From the NCBI GenBank assembly GCA_902826565.1, contig CADEFF010000008.1, positions 1-53,665 on the forward strand: DNA of 53,665 nucleotides. The letters are read 5' to 3'. Numbering within the stretch: position 1 is the first letter of the stretch; each line of letters starts with the position of its first letter. Source of the stretch: an uncultured Rhodospirillaceae bacterium. GTDB lineage: Bacteria; Pseudomonadota; Alphaproteobacteria; Dongiales; Dongiaceae. Made by a program: the position numbers and the translations under genes. Below, piece by piece: positions 36,498 to 45,804 of the stretch. Under the pieces are notes generated by a model, which was given only the letters and a program-made list of their open reading frames with translations, was not told the origin of the DNA and did no database searches.

Positions 36498-39400
36498 GTC
36501 GCCTCGCGCAACAGATGCGCCGCGCTCGCCAGTGGGATGCGCAACCAGGCCGGACGATTGGCGAGCTCGTAGCCGATCTCGTAGAAGAGCTTCTCCATGA
36601 TCGCGAGCTCGAGGAGAACCTTCGCCGCACTTTCATCGGAAGGATAGGCGGGGCAGCCGGCGATCGCCGCCCGGTAGGAATCGAGAAAAGCCGAAACCGC
36701 CGCATCGCGCCACCCGAGGGCCAATGCCGCGAGCGCATCGCGGCGATCCGGATGGTTGGTCGCGACCTTCTCGACGGCAGTCCAGGCGCAATAGTCGAAG
36801 GATCGCACCATTCCTGCCACGTCTTTCAAGGCGATCTGCTTCTCGCGGCGTTCCTCGAGGCTGCGATTCGGTTCGCCCTCGAAATCGAGCACATAGAAGT
36901 CGTTCTGGGCGACCAGAACCTGCCCGAGGTGGTAGTCGCCATGGATACGGCAGCGGGCTGCGTCGATCCGGGCGGGAAGCGCCTGACCGACCCGCGCCAG
37001 AGTTTCGTTCCGCCGGGTCAGCAGCGGCGCGACGCGCTCGACAAGCTCGGGCGGCAATTGCTGCTGGCGGTCGGCAAGGGTCTTGAGGGCCGCGGCGCCT
37101 TGCTGGCGCACCTTGCGCAGATAGGACCGCAGATAGGCCGAGGTCAGGGGCTCGGGCGCGAATGCTTTGTCGGCGTCGGCGCGGCAGAGGGCGCGATGCA
37201 GCTCCGCGGTGCGCAGCCCGAGCTGGCGCGCCTGCGTCACATAGACCGCATGAAGGTCCAGCCGTTGCGCCAGCTCCTCGACGGGAAGCAGGACATGCTC
37301 GTCGAGAAAGCGCTCGAGGTAGCTCAAGCTGAAGGTCCAGCCGTCGCCCTGGTTGCGAATGAAACCGTGCAGACAGGCGAGCGCGGTCGGCACGCCTTTC
37401 GCATCGAGGAACTCGACGGTGCCGAGCAGCGGCGGCGTGTTGGGAAAACCCGCGACATCGGTAAGGAAGCGCCCCATCTCGATCTCCGGATGCGTCCCCG
37501 AGGAGAGGCGTCGATAGAGCTTTATCACCAGATAGTCTTCGAGAAGGATCGAGCTGTTGCTCTGCTCCCCTCCCAGCAGCCGCACCGTCGGGGCCTCCGG
37601 CGCCGGCTTTTCGGCAAAAGCGGCGGTCGGGGCGAACCGAAGGCTGCCGTCGGTCAGGTCGAGCGACAGGTTGCGGCGGACATGATCGACAAGGTCGAGG
37701 GCAAAGATGTCGCCGGCGGCTGCTTCGTAGAGGGTTCCCTCGCGGGCGCCCTTGCGAACCTTGGCGACTGTCAGGGTCTGGAGCTGGGGCGGCAGCGCAT
37801 GGATTTCCCGCCAGTCGACGATGAGGGGCAGGAAATAGCGCTGCGGCGAGACGTCGCCGACGAAGCGGGCCTCGATGACCGTCATCAGCGAGTGCGGCGC
37901 GGTCGGCGGAAAAGGCGCGACGCTCAGCATGGTCGTCGTGTCGAGCGTCGCGTCCTTGCCGCCGTACCAGCGGCGCAAGGGAAGATACTGTCGCACCACC
38001 TCGCGCTCGAACAAGGTCTTGCCGCGCCCTGCAAGCAGGGAACCGATCCCGTCGGTCATGACCAGTGTCACATATTCGGGCAGGGTGTCGATGGGCGGTG
38101 CGGCCCCGACCTCGACGTCCGGGGCGGTGGCGAGCTGGAACCACAGGAAGGAATGGCCCTGCATGGTGAGCCGGTAAAAGGCTTCGCCGATCGGCGGAAA
38201 GTTCACCCGGCCCAGAAGCTCGATGGGGATCCGGCCCTTGTAGGCGGTGAGGTCGAGTTCCAGCACCTGGGCCGAACGCGACAGGTTGGCGACGCAGAGG
38301 ATGGCTTCGCTGCCGAACTCGCGCACATAGGCGAGGATCCGTCGGTTCGCGGGGTAGAGGAAGGTAAGAGTGCCGCGCCCGAAGGCCTGGTGCGCCTGGC
38401 GCGCGGAGATGAGCCGCTTCATCCAGTTGAGCAGCGAGGAGGAGTTGCGGCTCTGCACCTCGACATTGACGGCCTGATAGCCATAGGCCGGGTCCATCAG
38501 CGGCGGCAGATAAAGCCGCGCCGGATCGGTGCGGGAAAAGCCGCCATTGCGATCGGGCGTCCATTGCATCGGCGTGCGGACCCCGTTGCGGTCGCCGAGG
38601 AATATGTTGTCGCCCATGCCGATCTCGTCGCCGTAATAGACGATCGGCGTTCCGGGCATCGAAAGGAGCAGGCTGTTCATCAGCTCGATCTTGCGCCGGT
38701 CGTTCTCCATGAGCGGTGCGAGGCGCCGCCGGATGCCGAGATTGATGCGGGCCTGCCGGTCGGCCGCATAGGTGTTCCAGAGGTAGTCGCGCTCCGAATC
38801 CGTCACCATCTCGAGCGTCAGCTCGTCGTGATTGCGCAGGAACACCGCCCACTGGCAGTTGGCGGGTATTTCCGGCGTCTGCCGCATGATGTCGGTGATC
38901 GGATGCCGATCTTCCTGCGCGATCGCCATGTACATGCGCGGCATCAGCGGGAAGTGATAAGCCATATGACACTCGTCGCCGTCGCCGAAATACTGCTGCA
39001 CGTCCTCCGGCCACTGGTTCGCTTCGGCGAGGAACATCCGGTTCTTGTGCTGACCGTCGAGGGCGGCGCGGAGTCGCTTCAGCACCGCATGGGTCTCGGG
39101 CAGATTCTCGTTGCTGGTCCCCTCGCGCTCGCAAAGATAGGGAATCGCGTCGAGCCGCATGCCGTCCACGCCGGCATCGATCCAGAAATGCATCGCGCTC
39201 ACGACGGCGCGGACCACCTGCGGGTTGTCGAAATTGAGATCCGGCTGATGCGCGAAGAAACGATGCCAATAGTAGGATTTCGCTACCGAATCCCAGCTCC
39301 AGTTCGACGATTCGGTATCGGTGAAGATGATACGCGTGCCCTTGTATTTCTGGTCGTTGTCGCTCCAGACGTACCAATCGCGAAACTTCGAGCCCGGCTT

Positions 39401-39760
39401 GGCGCGGCGTGCGCGCTGAAACCAGGGATGCTGATCGGAGGTATGGTTGATGACGAGCTCGGTGATGACCCGGAGCCCGCGCTCATGCGCCTCGCGCACG
39501 AAATGCCGGAACTGCCGCATCGTCCCGTAAGACGGATGGAGGTTGCGATAGCTCGCGATGTCATAGCCGTCGTCGCGCAGCGGCGAAGCGTAGAACGGCA
39601 TCAACCAGATCGCGTTGATGCCAAGATCCTGGAGATAGTCGAGCTTCTGCGTCAGGCCGAGGAAATCCCCGACTCCGTCGTCGTTCGCATCGAAGAAGGA
39701 TTTCACGTGGAGCTGGTAGATCACGACATCCTTGAACCAGAGCGGGTCGTCGGTAAGCAT
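36494..39760 (-). CDS. treS: Trehalose synthase-maltokinase fusion (TreS-Mak/Pep2)
   Basis: A two-enzyme protein of 1088 residues. The first about 550 residues are TreS, interconverting trehalose and maltose: [34 protein letters not shown] and the nucleophile in [16 protein letters not shown] near 202. The C-terminal about 450 residues are the maltokinase that phosphorylates maltose to maltose-1-phosphate: a cap region with the family's small N-lobe, then [16 protein letters not shown] (near 940) and VLDFEGEP, which provide the kinase catalytic loop and metal-binding Asp. Fusion channels maltose straight to phosphorylation. It lies between glgE (7-base gap) and glgB (4-base overlap). Confidence 0.96.
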
Positions 39761-39767
39761 CGATCCC

Positions 39768-41780
39768 TCACGCCCGGCCGGCGCCGTCGCCCTTGCGACC
39801 GGCCGGTTCGACTCGCCATAACATCGCGGGATTATGTGCCGGGTCGAGATGCAGCCGTTGCTGCGCGCCGTGCCACTCCTGCGTCTCGCCCGTCATCAGA
39901 TTCTCCGCGCCGAAACTCTCCTCGGGGCCGATGCCCATCTCCTCGAGCGGAAGCGTCAGCGTGGTTTCGTGCGCGTGGAAGGGATCGAGATTGACAGCGA
40001 CCAGCACGATGTTGGTGCGATCCGCAGTCATCTTTCCGTAGAACAGGATCTGTTCGTCGCTCGAGCCGTAGAAGCGCAGGTTGAGGAATTGCTGCAACGC
40101 CGGGTTTTCGCGCCGCGCCCGGTTCAGCCGCGCGATGTAGTCCTTGATATTCCCGGGCCGATCCCAATCCCAGACCTTGTATTGGTACTTCTCGGAGTTC
40201 CGATACTCCTCGGTGTCGGGGATGGCGTCGGCTTCGCAAAGCTCGTAGCCGTTATAGATGCCGTAGGCGCTGGAAAGCGTCGCGGCCAGCACAATCCGCA
40301 TCTGGAAGGCTGGCCGGCCGCCCTGCTGCAGGATCGGCGGCAATATGTCGGGCGTGTTGGTGAAGAAATTCGGCTGCAGATATTCGCGGCATTCGGTCCC
40401 GGTGAGCTCCGTCAGATAGGCGGTCAGCTCCTGTTTGTGATTGCGCCAGGTGAAGTAGCTGTAGGACTGAGTGAAGCCGGCCTTGGCCAGCGCCTTCATC
40501 ATCTTCGGCCGCGTGAATGCCTCGGAGAGGAAGATCGTCTCCGGATGGGCGGCCTTCACCTCGCGGATCAGCCAGCGCCAGAAGGCGATCGGCTTGGTGT
40601 GCGGATTGTCGACCCGGAAGGTCTTGACCCCTTCGCCGATCCAGAAGAGCACGACGTCTTTGAGCGCGTTCCACAACGCCTCGCGATGCGGCCCGAAGAA
40701 ATTGACGTTGACGATGTCCTGATATTTCTTCGGCGGGTTCTCGGCATATTTGATCGTGCCGTCCGGCCGGAAGGTGAACCATTCGGGATGCGCCGCGATC
40801 CAGGGATGATCGGGGGCGCACTGGATGGCGAAATCGAGGGCGATCTCCATGCCGTGCCCGGCCGCCGCTTCGACCAATCGCCGGAAATCCTCGATCGTGC
40901 CGAGATCCGGATGGATGGTGGTGTGGCCGCCTTCCTTCGCACCGATCGCATAGGGGCTTCCCGGCTCGCCGGGCTCGGCGGTAACGGCGTTGTTGCGGCC
41001 CTTCCGGTGACGCCGGCCGATCGGGTGGATCGGCACGAAATAGAGCACGTCGAATCCCAATCTCTCGATTTCCGGCAGGCGGCGGACGCAATCTTCGAAA
41101 GTCGCGCTCCGATCGGGGTCGGTGCCCTGGGAGCGGGGAAACATTTCGTACCAGGCGGCAAATCGCGCGGCCGGTCGATCCACCACGAGCTCGAGGTCGC
41201 GGGCGTAGCGCGACAGGTCGCCCCGTGACGCCTGTCGCGCCATCAGGGGGCGAAGTTCTTCCGCCAGAAGCTGCACGGCGCGCTCGGACACGGAAAGCCG
41301 GTCGAAGTTCTTCAGGAAGCCATGCATCGCCGATCGGTCTTCGCCGTCGGCGCGGTCCATTGCGGCTTCGACCAGGGCGCGTCCTTCGCCGATCTCGTTT
41401 GTCAGCTCGAAGCCCGCCTCGCGCTTCGCCGAAAACTCGCGACGAAAGCTCTCGAAGATATCGGTCCAGGCCTCGACGCTGTAGCTGTGAAGTCCGATGT
41501 CGTCGAGTTCGATGCGGCCGACCCAGCGATCATTGTCGTGATGCCGCATCGGCAGGCGCGACCACTGCGTCCTGCCCGGCGCCCGATGCAGGAGGGCGGC
41601 GCCGAGCACGTCATGGCCGTCGCGGAAGATATCGACCCAGACTTCGAAGCTGTCGCCGAGAATGCGCTTTACGGCATTACGCCCGCAATCGACCTCGGGA
41701 TAGAGGGTCTCGATGACAATGCGAGGTTCGGACGATGACGACAACAAGGCCGTGCGGGGCGTATAGAAATTTCGACCCAT
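39768..41780 (-). CDS. glgE: Alpha-1,4-glucan:maltose-1-phosphate maltosyltransferase GlgE
   Basis: Extends alpha-glucan with maltosyl units from maltose-1-phosphate. 670 residues in the GH13_3 arrangement: a DUF3416 N-domain (FEVWVDIFRDGHDVLGAALL), then PIHPIGRRHRKGRNN, ALDFAIQCAPDHPW, the nucleophile in TFRVDNPHTKPIAFW near residue 392 and the acid in IFLSEAFTRPKMM. These are the signatures that separate GlgE from amylases. It is the first gene of the operon; promoter elements should be in the 234 bases 41781-42014, where I recognise no consensus. AGGGG lies 10 bases before the ATG. Confidence 0.95.
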   Translation of the reverse strand: MGRNFYTPRTALLSSSSEPRIVIETLYPEVDCGRNAVKRILGDSFEVWVDIFRDGHDVLGAALLHRAPGRTQWSRLPMRHHDNDRWVGRIELDDIGLHSYSVEAWTDIFESFRREFSAKREAGFELTNEIGEGRALVEAAMDRADGEDRSAMHGFLKNFDRLSVSERAVQLLAEELRPLMARQASRGDLSRYARDLELVVDRPAARFAAWYEMFPRSQGTDPDRSATFEDCVRRLPEIERLGFDVLYFVPIHPIGRRHRKGRNNAVTAEPGEPGSPYAIGAKEGGHTTIHPDLGTIEDFRRLVEAAAGHGMEIALDFAIQCAPDHPWIAAHPEWFTFRPDGTIKYAENPPKKYQDIVNVNFFGPHREALWNALKDVVLFWIGEGVKTFRVDNPHTKPIAFWRWLIREVKAAHPETIFLSEAFTRPKMMKALAKAGFTQSYSYFTWRNHKQELTAYLTELTGTECREYLQPNFFTNTPDILPPILQQGGRPAFQMRIVLAATLSSAYGIYNGYELCEADAIPDTEEYRNSEKYQYKVWDWDRPGNIKDYIARLNRARRENPALQQFLNLRFYGSSDEQILFYGKMTADRTNIVLVAVNLDPFHAHETTLTLPLEEMGIGPEESFGAENLMTGETQEWHGAQQRLHLDPAHNPAMLWRVEPAGRKGDGAGRA

Positions 41781-42014
41781 TCAAGACAACCCCTCGAAAG
41801 CCGCGCCATCCCTCGATTTGCCCACGGCGACGCCATGCCGCACTTCTTGCCGCCGGAAATCAACGCGAAATAGCAGGGCAGGTTCCCTCGAAACGGGCGC
41901 CGGGGCGAGTCATGAATGTCGCCGGGGCAAAGGTCGTGCGCCCAGGTTCGTTCGTCGACTGGCCGATGGAGCCTCCCGAGGCGCTGCCGGCCACCCAAAC
42001 CATGAGGTGTCGCG

Positions 42015-42500
42015 ATGACGAAGCTCCAGAAGATCGCTCCCTGTCTGTGGTTCGACACCCAGGCGGAAGAGGCCGCGAACTTCTACATTTCGATCTTCGA
42101 GGATTCGCGCATCGTCGAGATATCGCGCTACGACCAGGGACGGCGCAAGCCCGAGGGCTCGGTGCTGATGGTCGTGTTCGAGCTGGCCGGACAGCGTTTC
42201 ATGGCGCTGAATGGCGGCCCCGAATTCGCCTTCTCGGAAGCCATCTCGCTGTCGGTAGATTGCGATACGCAGGCCGAGATCGATTACTTCTGGGAAAAGC
42301 TCGCGTCGGGCGGCGGCAGGCCGGTGCAGTGCGGCTGGCTCAAGGACAAATACGGCCTCTCCTGGCAGATCGTCCCGGCCTCGCTTTCCGGCATGCTCGA
42401 CGATCACAGGTCCGATCGCGCCCGTCGCGTGATGGATGCGGTGATGGGCATGGTGAAGCTCGATCTGGCCACCTTGCAGAAAGCCTATGACGGCCGCTGA
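42015..42500 (+). CDS. VOC-superfamily protein (PhnB/3-demethylubiquinone-methyltransferase-like)
   Basis: 161 residues of the glyoxalase/bleomycin-resistance fold, PhnB-like subgroup: KIAPCLWFDTQAEEAANFYISIF, FELAGQRFMALNGGPEFAFSEAISL, and DKYGLSWQIVPASL. Proteins of this subgroup were labelled 3-demethylubiquinone methyltransferases, but they lack a methyltransferase fold; the reaction is unknown. GAGGTG just upstream supports the ATG. Confidence 0.85.
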   Translation: MTKLQKIAPCLWFDTQAEEAANFYISIFEDSRIVEISRYDQGRRKPEGSVLMVVFELAGQRFMALNGGPEFAFSEAISLSVDCDTQAEIDYFWEKLASGGGRPVQCGWLKDKYGLSWQIVPASLSGMLDDHRSDRARRVMDAVMGMVKLDLATLQKAYDGR

Positions 42501-42616
42501 CCGAAGCGTCCCGGCATGGTTCCGGAGCCGGTCGTCTGTCACGGCTGCGTCCCTGGAACTCGCCATGAATCCGGCGGGTTGATGGGGAAAGGGCTGGCAA
42601 TCGGGACAGGTGACCC

Positions 42617-42760
42617 ATGATCCGCAAGGTCAAGCAAGGCTACAAGGTGCTGTCCGAGAGCGGAAAGAACCTCGGGGGTCCCTACAAGACCAAGGCCGAA
42701 GCCGAGAAGCGGTTACGGCAGGTCGAGTATTTCAAGCATCGGAAGCCCGGCAGGAAATAG
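42617..42760 (+). CDS. 47-residue basic conserved-looking protein
   Basis: A short frame starting MIRKVKQGYKVLSESGKN and including GGPYKTKAEAEKRLRQVEYF before a basic end. The first half reads as a beta-hairpin and the second as an amphipathic helix, like small proteins of similar wording seen in many Proteobacteria and phages. ACAGG lies 7 bases before the ATG. Function unknown; a nucleic-acid-binding or capsid-linked role is only a guess. It stands alone between the VOC gene and the convergent FMN reductase. Confidence 0.7.
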   Translation: MIRKVKQGYKVLSESGKNLGGPYKTKAEAEKRLRQVEYFKHRKPGRK

Positions 42761-42793
42761 CCGGATCGATTTGCCGGAAGCGCGGCCCTGCCA

Positions 42794-43357
42794 TCACTTC
42801 CGGCGGTTCATGTCGATCCAGCTCACGAAGCTCTTCATGAAGCCCTGCAGGAATTCCCGCGTCTTGTCGTTGACGATCCGGCCCGCCTCGTCGAAAAGCT
42901 TGTCCGCGCCGCCGACATAGGCCTCCGGCTGCTGCATCGCGGGCATGTTGAGGAACACCAGCGACTGGCGGAGGTGATGATTGGCGCCGAACCCGCCGAT
43001 CGCGCCGGGCGACACGCTGATCACAGCGGCGGGTTTGCCGTCCCAGACGCTCTGACCGTAGGGGCGCGAACCCACGTCGATCGCGTTCTTCAGCACACCC
43101 GGAACAGAGCGGTTGTATTCCGGCGTCGCGAAGAGCACGGCATCGGCCGCGCGAATCCGGTCGCGAAATTCCTTCCACGGCGCGGGCGCACCCGCCGCCT
43201 CGGTATCCTCGCTATAGAAGGGGAGCTGGCCGATCTCGACGATCTCCAGCGCCAGCTCGTCCGATGCCAGCCCGGCGAGCGCCGTTGCGGTCTTCCGGTT
43301 GAACGAATCCTTGCGCAGGCTTCCGACAAGGACGGCGATCTTGCGCTTGCTGGCCAT
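42794..43357 (-). CDS. NADPH-dependent FMN reductase family protein
   Basis: 187 residues of flavodoxin-like fold. FMN-phosphate binding is at VGSLRKDSFNRK, the isoalloxazine-binding loop at TPEYNRSVPGVLKNAID, and the C-terminal half has SPGAIGGFGANHHLRQ. This is the ChrR/YieF/azoreductase group that reduces quinones, chromate or azo dyes by two electrons and protects from oxidative stress. The ATG at 43357 has GAGGAAAAG upstream. No linked substrate genes help specify it. Confidence 0.9.
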   Translation of the reverse strand: MASKRKIAVLVGSLRKDSFNRKTATALAGLASDELALEIVEIGQLPFYSEDTEAAGAPAPWKEFRDRIRAADAVLFATPEYNRSVPGVLKNAIDVGSRPYGQSVWDGKPAAVISVSPGAIGGFGANHHLRQSLVFLNMPAMQQPEAYVGGADKLFDEAGRIVNDKTREFLQGFMKSFVSWIDMNRRK

Positions 43358-43483
43358 GGTTCTTTTCCTCGGTTGCGGGCGCCCGGGTCACCGGCCCCCT
43401 ATGATGGCGGATTGAAGACGCGAGCCCTGGGTGCGGGAATCTGTCGGTCGTCGGGTGGTCGCTCGGACTTCAACACGGCTCGT

Positions 43484-43499
43484 GCGGGAAAGCTCCCGC
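43484..43499 (-). terminator. Small stem-loop behind the PLP-lyase gene
   Basis: GCGGGA (43484-43489) pairs with TCCCGC (43494-43499) over a 4-base loop, starting 15 bases past the stop of the minus-strand PLP-lyase gene. The stem is short and no T-run follows, so termination is only possible, not shown. Confidence 0.3.
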
Positions 43500-43514
43500 C
43501 GCCGCGGCCGGCCG

Positions 43515-44777
43515 TCAGCCGACATAGACCGCCGCGCCGCCCGCCGCGATGCGCCGGCCGGACTCCACGTCCCGCGAAACTGCGTCGAAATCCGCGAGCA
43601 GGCTTTCGACGATGTCGGTGTGGCGCGGCGTCAGGATCACGACGAGCCCGGGCGGGCGCTGCAGACGCCCGAACATCCAGCTGCGCACCTCCATACCCTC
43701 CGCCACGGCGATCATGTCGAGCCGGTCGGAGACGATCGAGACATGGGCGCCTTCCGGCTCCCCCATCAGCGCAAGCCGGCCGCCGGCCGCGAGGCCCCTG
43801 GCGAGCTTCGCCTTGGTGTTAAGGATGCCGGCCACGCGGCTGCGATAGCCCGATCGTCCGAGATAGCGCATGACGGCCCAGGAAGAAGCGATCGCCCCGC
43901 CATTGCGCGAGCCGCCGAAATTGAGGGTCGAATAGGTACCGCTCGGCCAGGCGTCGGAGCTGAAGCGCTGATGGCGTTCGTTGGCCTTGTCGCGGAGCAG
44001 CAGCAGCGAAGCGCCGCGGCCGCTATAGCCGAACTTGTGGAGATCGGCGGAGATCGACATGACGCCGGGCACGGCGAAATCGAAGGGCGGGACGGGATGA
44101 CCGAGCTCGCGCACGAAGGGCAGCACGAACCCGCCGACACAGGCATCGACATGCATCCAGAGGCCGTGCTTCTGCGCAAGCGCGGCGATCCGATCGATGG
44201 GATCGACGAGGGCATAAGGGTAGGGCGGGGCCGAGCCGACCAGCATGATGGTCTGGTCGCCGATCGCCGCGGCCATGGCCTCGACATCGGCGCGATAGCC
44301 AGGGCTCCGGCTCATGCGCCGCACCGATACGCCCACGAGCAGCGCGGCCTTCTCGAAGGCGGGATGCGCCGTCTCGGGCAGGATCAGCTCCGGCCGTGCG
44401 ACCTGCGGGCGATGCTCGCGGGCCCAGTCGCGCGCCGTGCGCACCGCCATCAGGATGCTTTCCGTGCCCCCGGTGGTGATGCCGCCGCCGGCGCCTTCCG
44501 GCGCCTCCAGCATGTCGAGCGCCATCGCCACCACCTGCGCCTCGTAGCGGACGAGGCTCGGGAACATCGATGCCCCATAGATCGCATTGTCGCCGATATG
44601 GCGGTCATAGGCCTCGCGCGCGACGGCGACGACGTCGGCACCCGCCCAGTAGGAGGCCTTCAGGTTGCGCGGATCGTCCCAGCGCCGGTCGTCCGCCGCG
44701 AGCGCGTCCATTTCGGCCCTGAGCGCGCCGATCTCGAGCCCCGCTTCGGGGAACTGCCGGTTCGAACTCTTCGCCAT
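43515..44777 (-). CDS. PLP-dependent decarboxylase/sphingosine-1-phosphate-lyase-like enzyme
   Basis: 420-residue group-II PLP decarboxylase fold. The PLP site is clear: TTGGTESILMAVRTARDW (phosphate cup), HVDACVGGFVLPF (Asp facing the pyridine nitrogen) and SADLHKFGYSGRGAS, whose Lys near residue 248 makes the Schiff base. The HKFGYSGRG wording is that of sphingosine-1-phosphate lyase and related tyrosine/aspartate decarboxylases. Unlike eukaryotic S1P lyase it has no N-terminal membrane anchor. The ATG at 44777 is preceded by AAAGG. It is divergent from the DUF1989 gene over 150 bases. The true substrate may be a phosphorylated long-chain base or another amino compound; sequence does not decide. 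Confidence 0.87.
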   Translation of the reverse strand: MAKSSNRQFPEAGLEIGALRAEMDALAADDRRWDDPRNLKASYWAGADVVAVAREAYDRHIGDNAIYGASMFPSLVRYEAQVVAMALDMLEAPEGAGGGITTGGTESILMAVRTARDWAREHRPQVARPELILPETAHPAFEKAALLVGVSVRRMSRSPGYRADVEAMAAAIGDQTIMLVGSAPPYPYALVDPIDRIAALAQKHGLWMHVDACVGGFVLPFVRELGHPVPPFDFAVPGVMSISADLHKFGYSGRGASLLLLRDKANERHQRFSSDAWPSGTYSTLNFGGSRNGGAIASSWAVMRYLGRSGYRSRVAGILNTKAKLARGLAAGGRLALMGEPEGAHVSIVSDRLDMIAVAEGMEVRSWMFGRLQRPPGLVVILTPRHTDIVESLLADFDAVSRDVESGRRIAAGGAAVYVG

Positions 44778-44927
44778 GGCGAGCCCTTTCGTTCTGCCGC
44801 CCAATCCGAGGGCGCGCGCCGCGGGATGTCAACCGCGGACCGCCGGTTCGGGGCGAGATATTCATGCTTCACCCGACCGCAACGGGCGCGCAGTATCGAA
44901 AGACAGCGAGTGAAGCAAGGGACGGCA

Positions 44928-45524
44928 ATGGCGGAGACGAGGACGCTTCCGGGCGGCACCGGCGCCGCGGTGCGGATGAAGCGGGGCGACCGGATCGAGA
45001 TCAAGCTCGCGCATGGGCTGCAGGTCGTCGATTTCTGGTCGATGAATGCGGCGGATTTCGGCGAATACGGTTCGATGTCGCATTCGCGGAGCCACTGGTT
45101 CCGCCTTTCGCCGCGGCCGGGGGACGCCATCGTCACCAACCGGCGCAATCCGATCGTCGCCTTCGAGGAAGACAGCACCGGCGGGGCGCATGACACGATC
45201 CTCCCCTGCTGCGACCTGAAGCGCTATCACCAGTTCGGCGTCGAGGGCTATCACCGCAACTGCACCGACAATTTCCACGAAGGCTTGCGTGCCCTCGGGA
45301 TCGAGCCCCCGCCGATCTTCCTGCCGATCAACCTCTTCATGCAGGTGCCGCTCGGCGCCGACGGCACGCTCATGATCGTGGCGCCGCGGGCGAAGCCGGG
45401 CGACCGCGTGGTGCTGCGCGCCGAGATGGCTATCGTCGGCGTGATGTCGGCTTGCCCCTTCGACCTGCTGCCGCTGAACGGCCCGGACTGCAAGGTAAAC
45501 GACGTCGATTACCGGCTGTTCTGA
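44928..45524 (+). CDS. DUF1989 (urea carboxylase-associated) family protein
   Basis: 198 residues. Family marks are the N-terminal GDRIEIKLAHGLQVVDFWSMN, the MSHSRSHWFRLSPRPGD segment, the likely metal site around HDTILPCCDLKRYHQFG and YHRNCTDNFHEGL with clustered Cys and His, and the final strand region MSACPFDLLPLNG. Many family members neighbour urea carboxylase/allophanate hydrolase genes, which are absent here; the function is unknown. The ATG at 44928 has AAGGGA upstream. The reading frame upstream of it is open for 1.5 kb but antisense to the PLP-lyase gene and not coding. The gene may share a bidirectional promoter with that enzyme. Confidence 0.85.
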   Translation: MAETRTLPGGTGAAVRMKRGDRIEIKLAHGLQVVDFWSMNAADFGEYGSMSHSRSHWFRLSPRPGDAIVTNRRNPIVAFEEDSTGGAHDTILPCCDLKRYHQFGVEGYHRNCTDNFHEGLRALGIEPPPIFLPINLFMQVPLGADGTLMIVAPRAKPGDRVVLRAEMAIVGVMSACPFDLLPLNGPDCKVNDVDYRLF

Positions 45525-45804
45525 CGGCGGGGCGCGGGAGGGTCGGCTCTCGCCGGCGAGTCGCCGGCCAAGACGGGCGAAGTGCTCTCGCGACCGTTCT
45601 CGGCGATCGTCGGTTTTGCCGGGCGATTGGGCGAACGGATCGACAACTCCATGGAAATGCCGTAGTCCGGTCCCATCTCTTCAGGAAAGCGCGCGCCGCG
45701 GCTTCGGTCGGGGTCGGCGCGTTCATCGGCCGTGGCTACCGATTGGTCCCGTTGCGGGCGGGCGCCGGGCGTTTTTTCCGTTCAGCACAAGGCTATCGGC
45801 CGTC

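Noticed and set aside
41781-42014. Possible peptide gene between glgE and the VOC gene
   Set aside because: Frames such as the one starting at 41912 run into the VOC gene out of frame and have no ribosome site or family pattern.
45525-45665. 46 protein-like codons in frame after the DUF1989 stop (ESPAKTGEVLSRPFSAIVGF and more)
   Set aside because: The composition looks like an amphipathic peptide, but there is no start codon with a ribosome site and the DUF1989 protein is complete at its TGA; read-through is unsupported.
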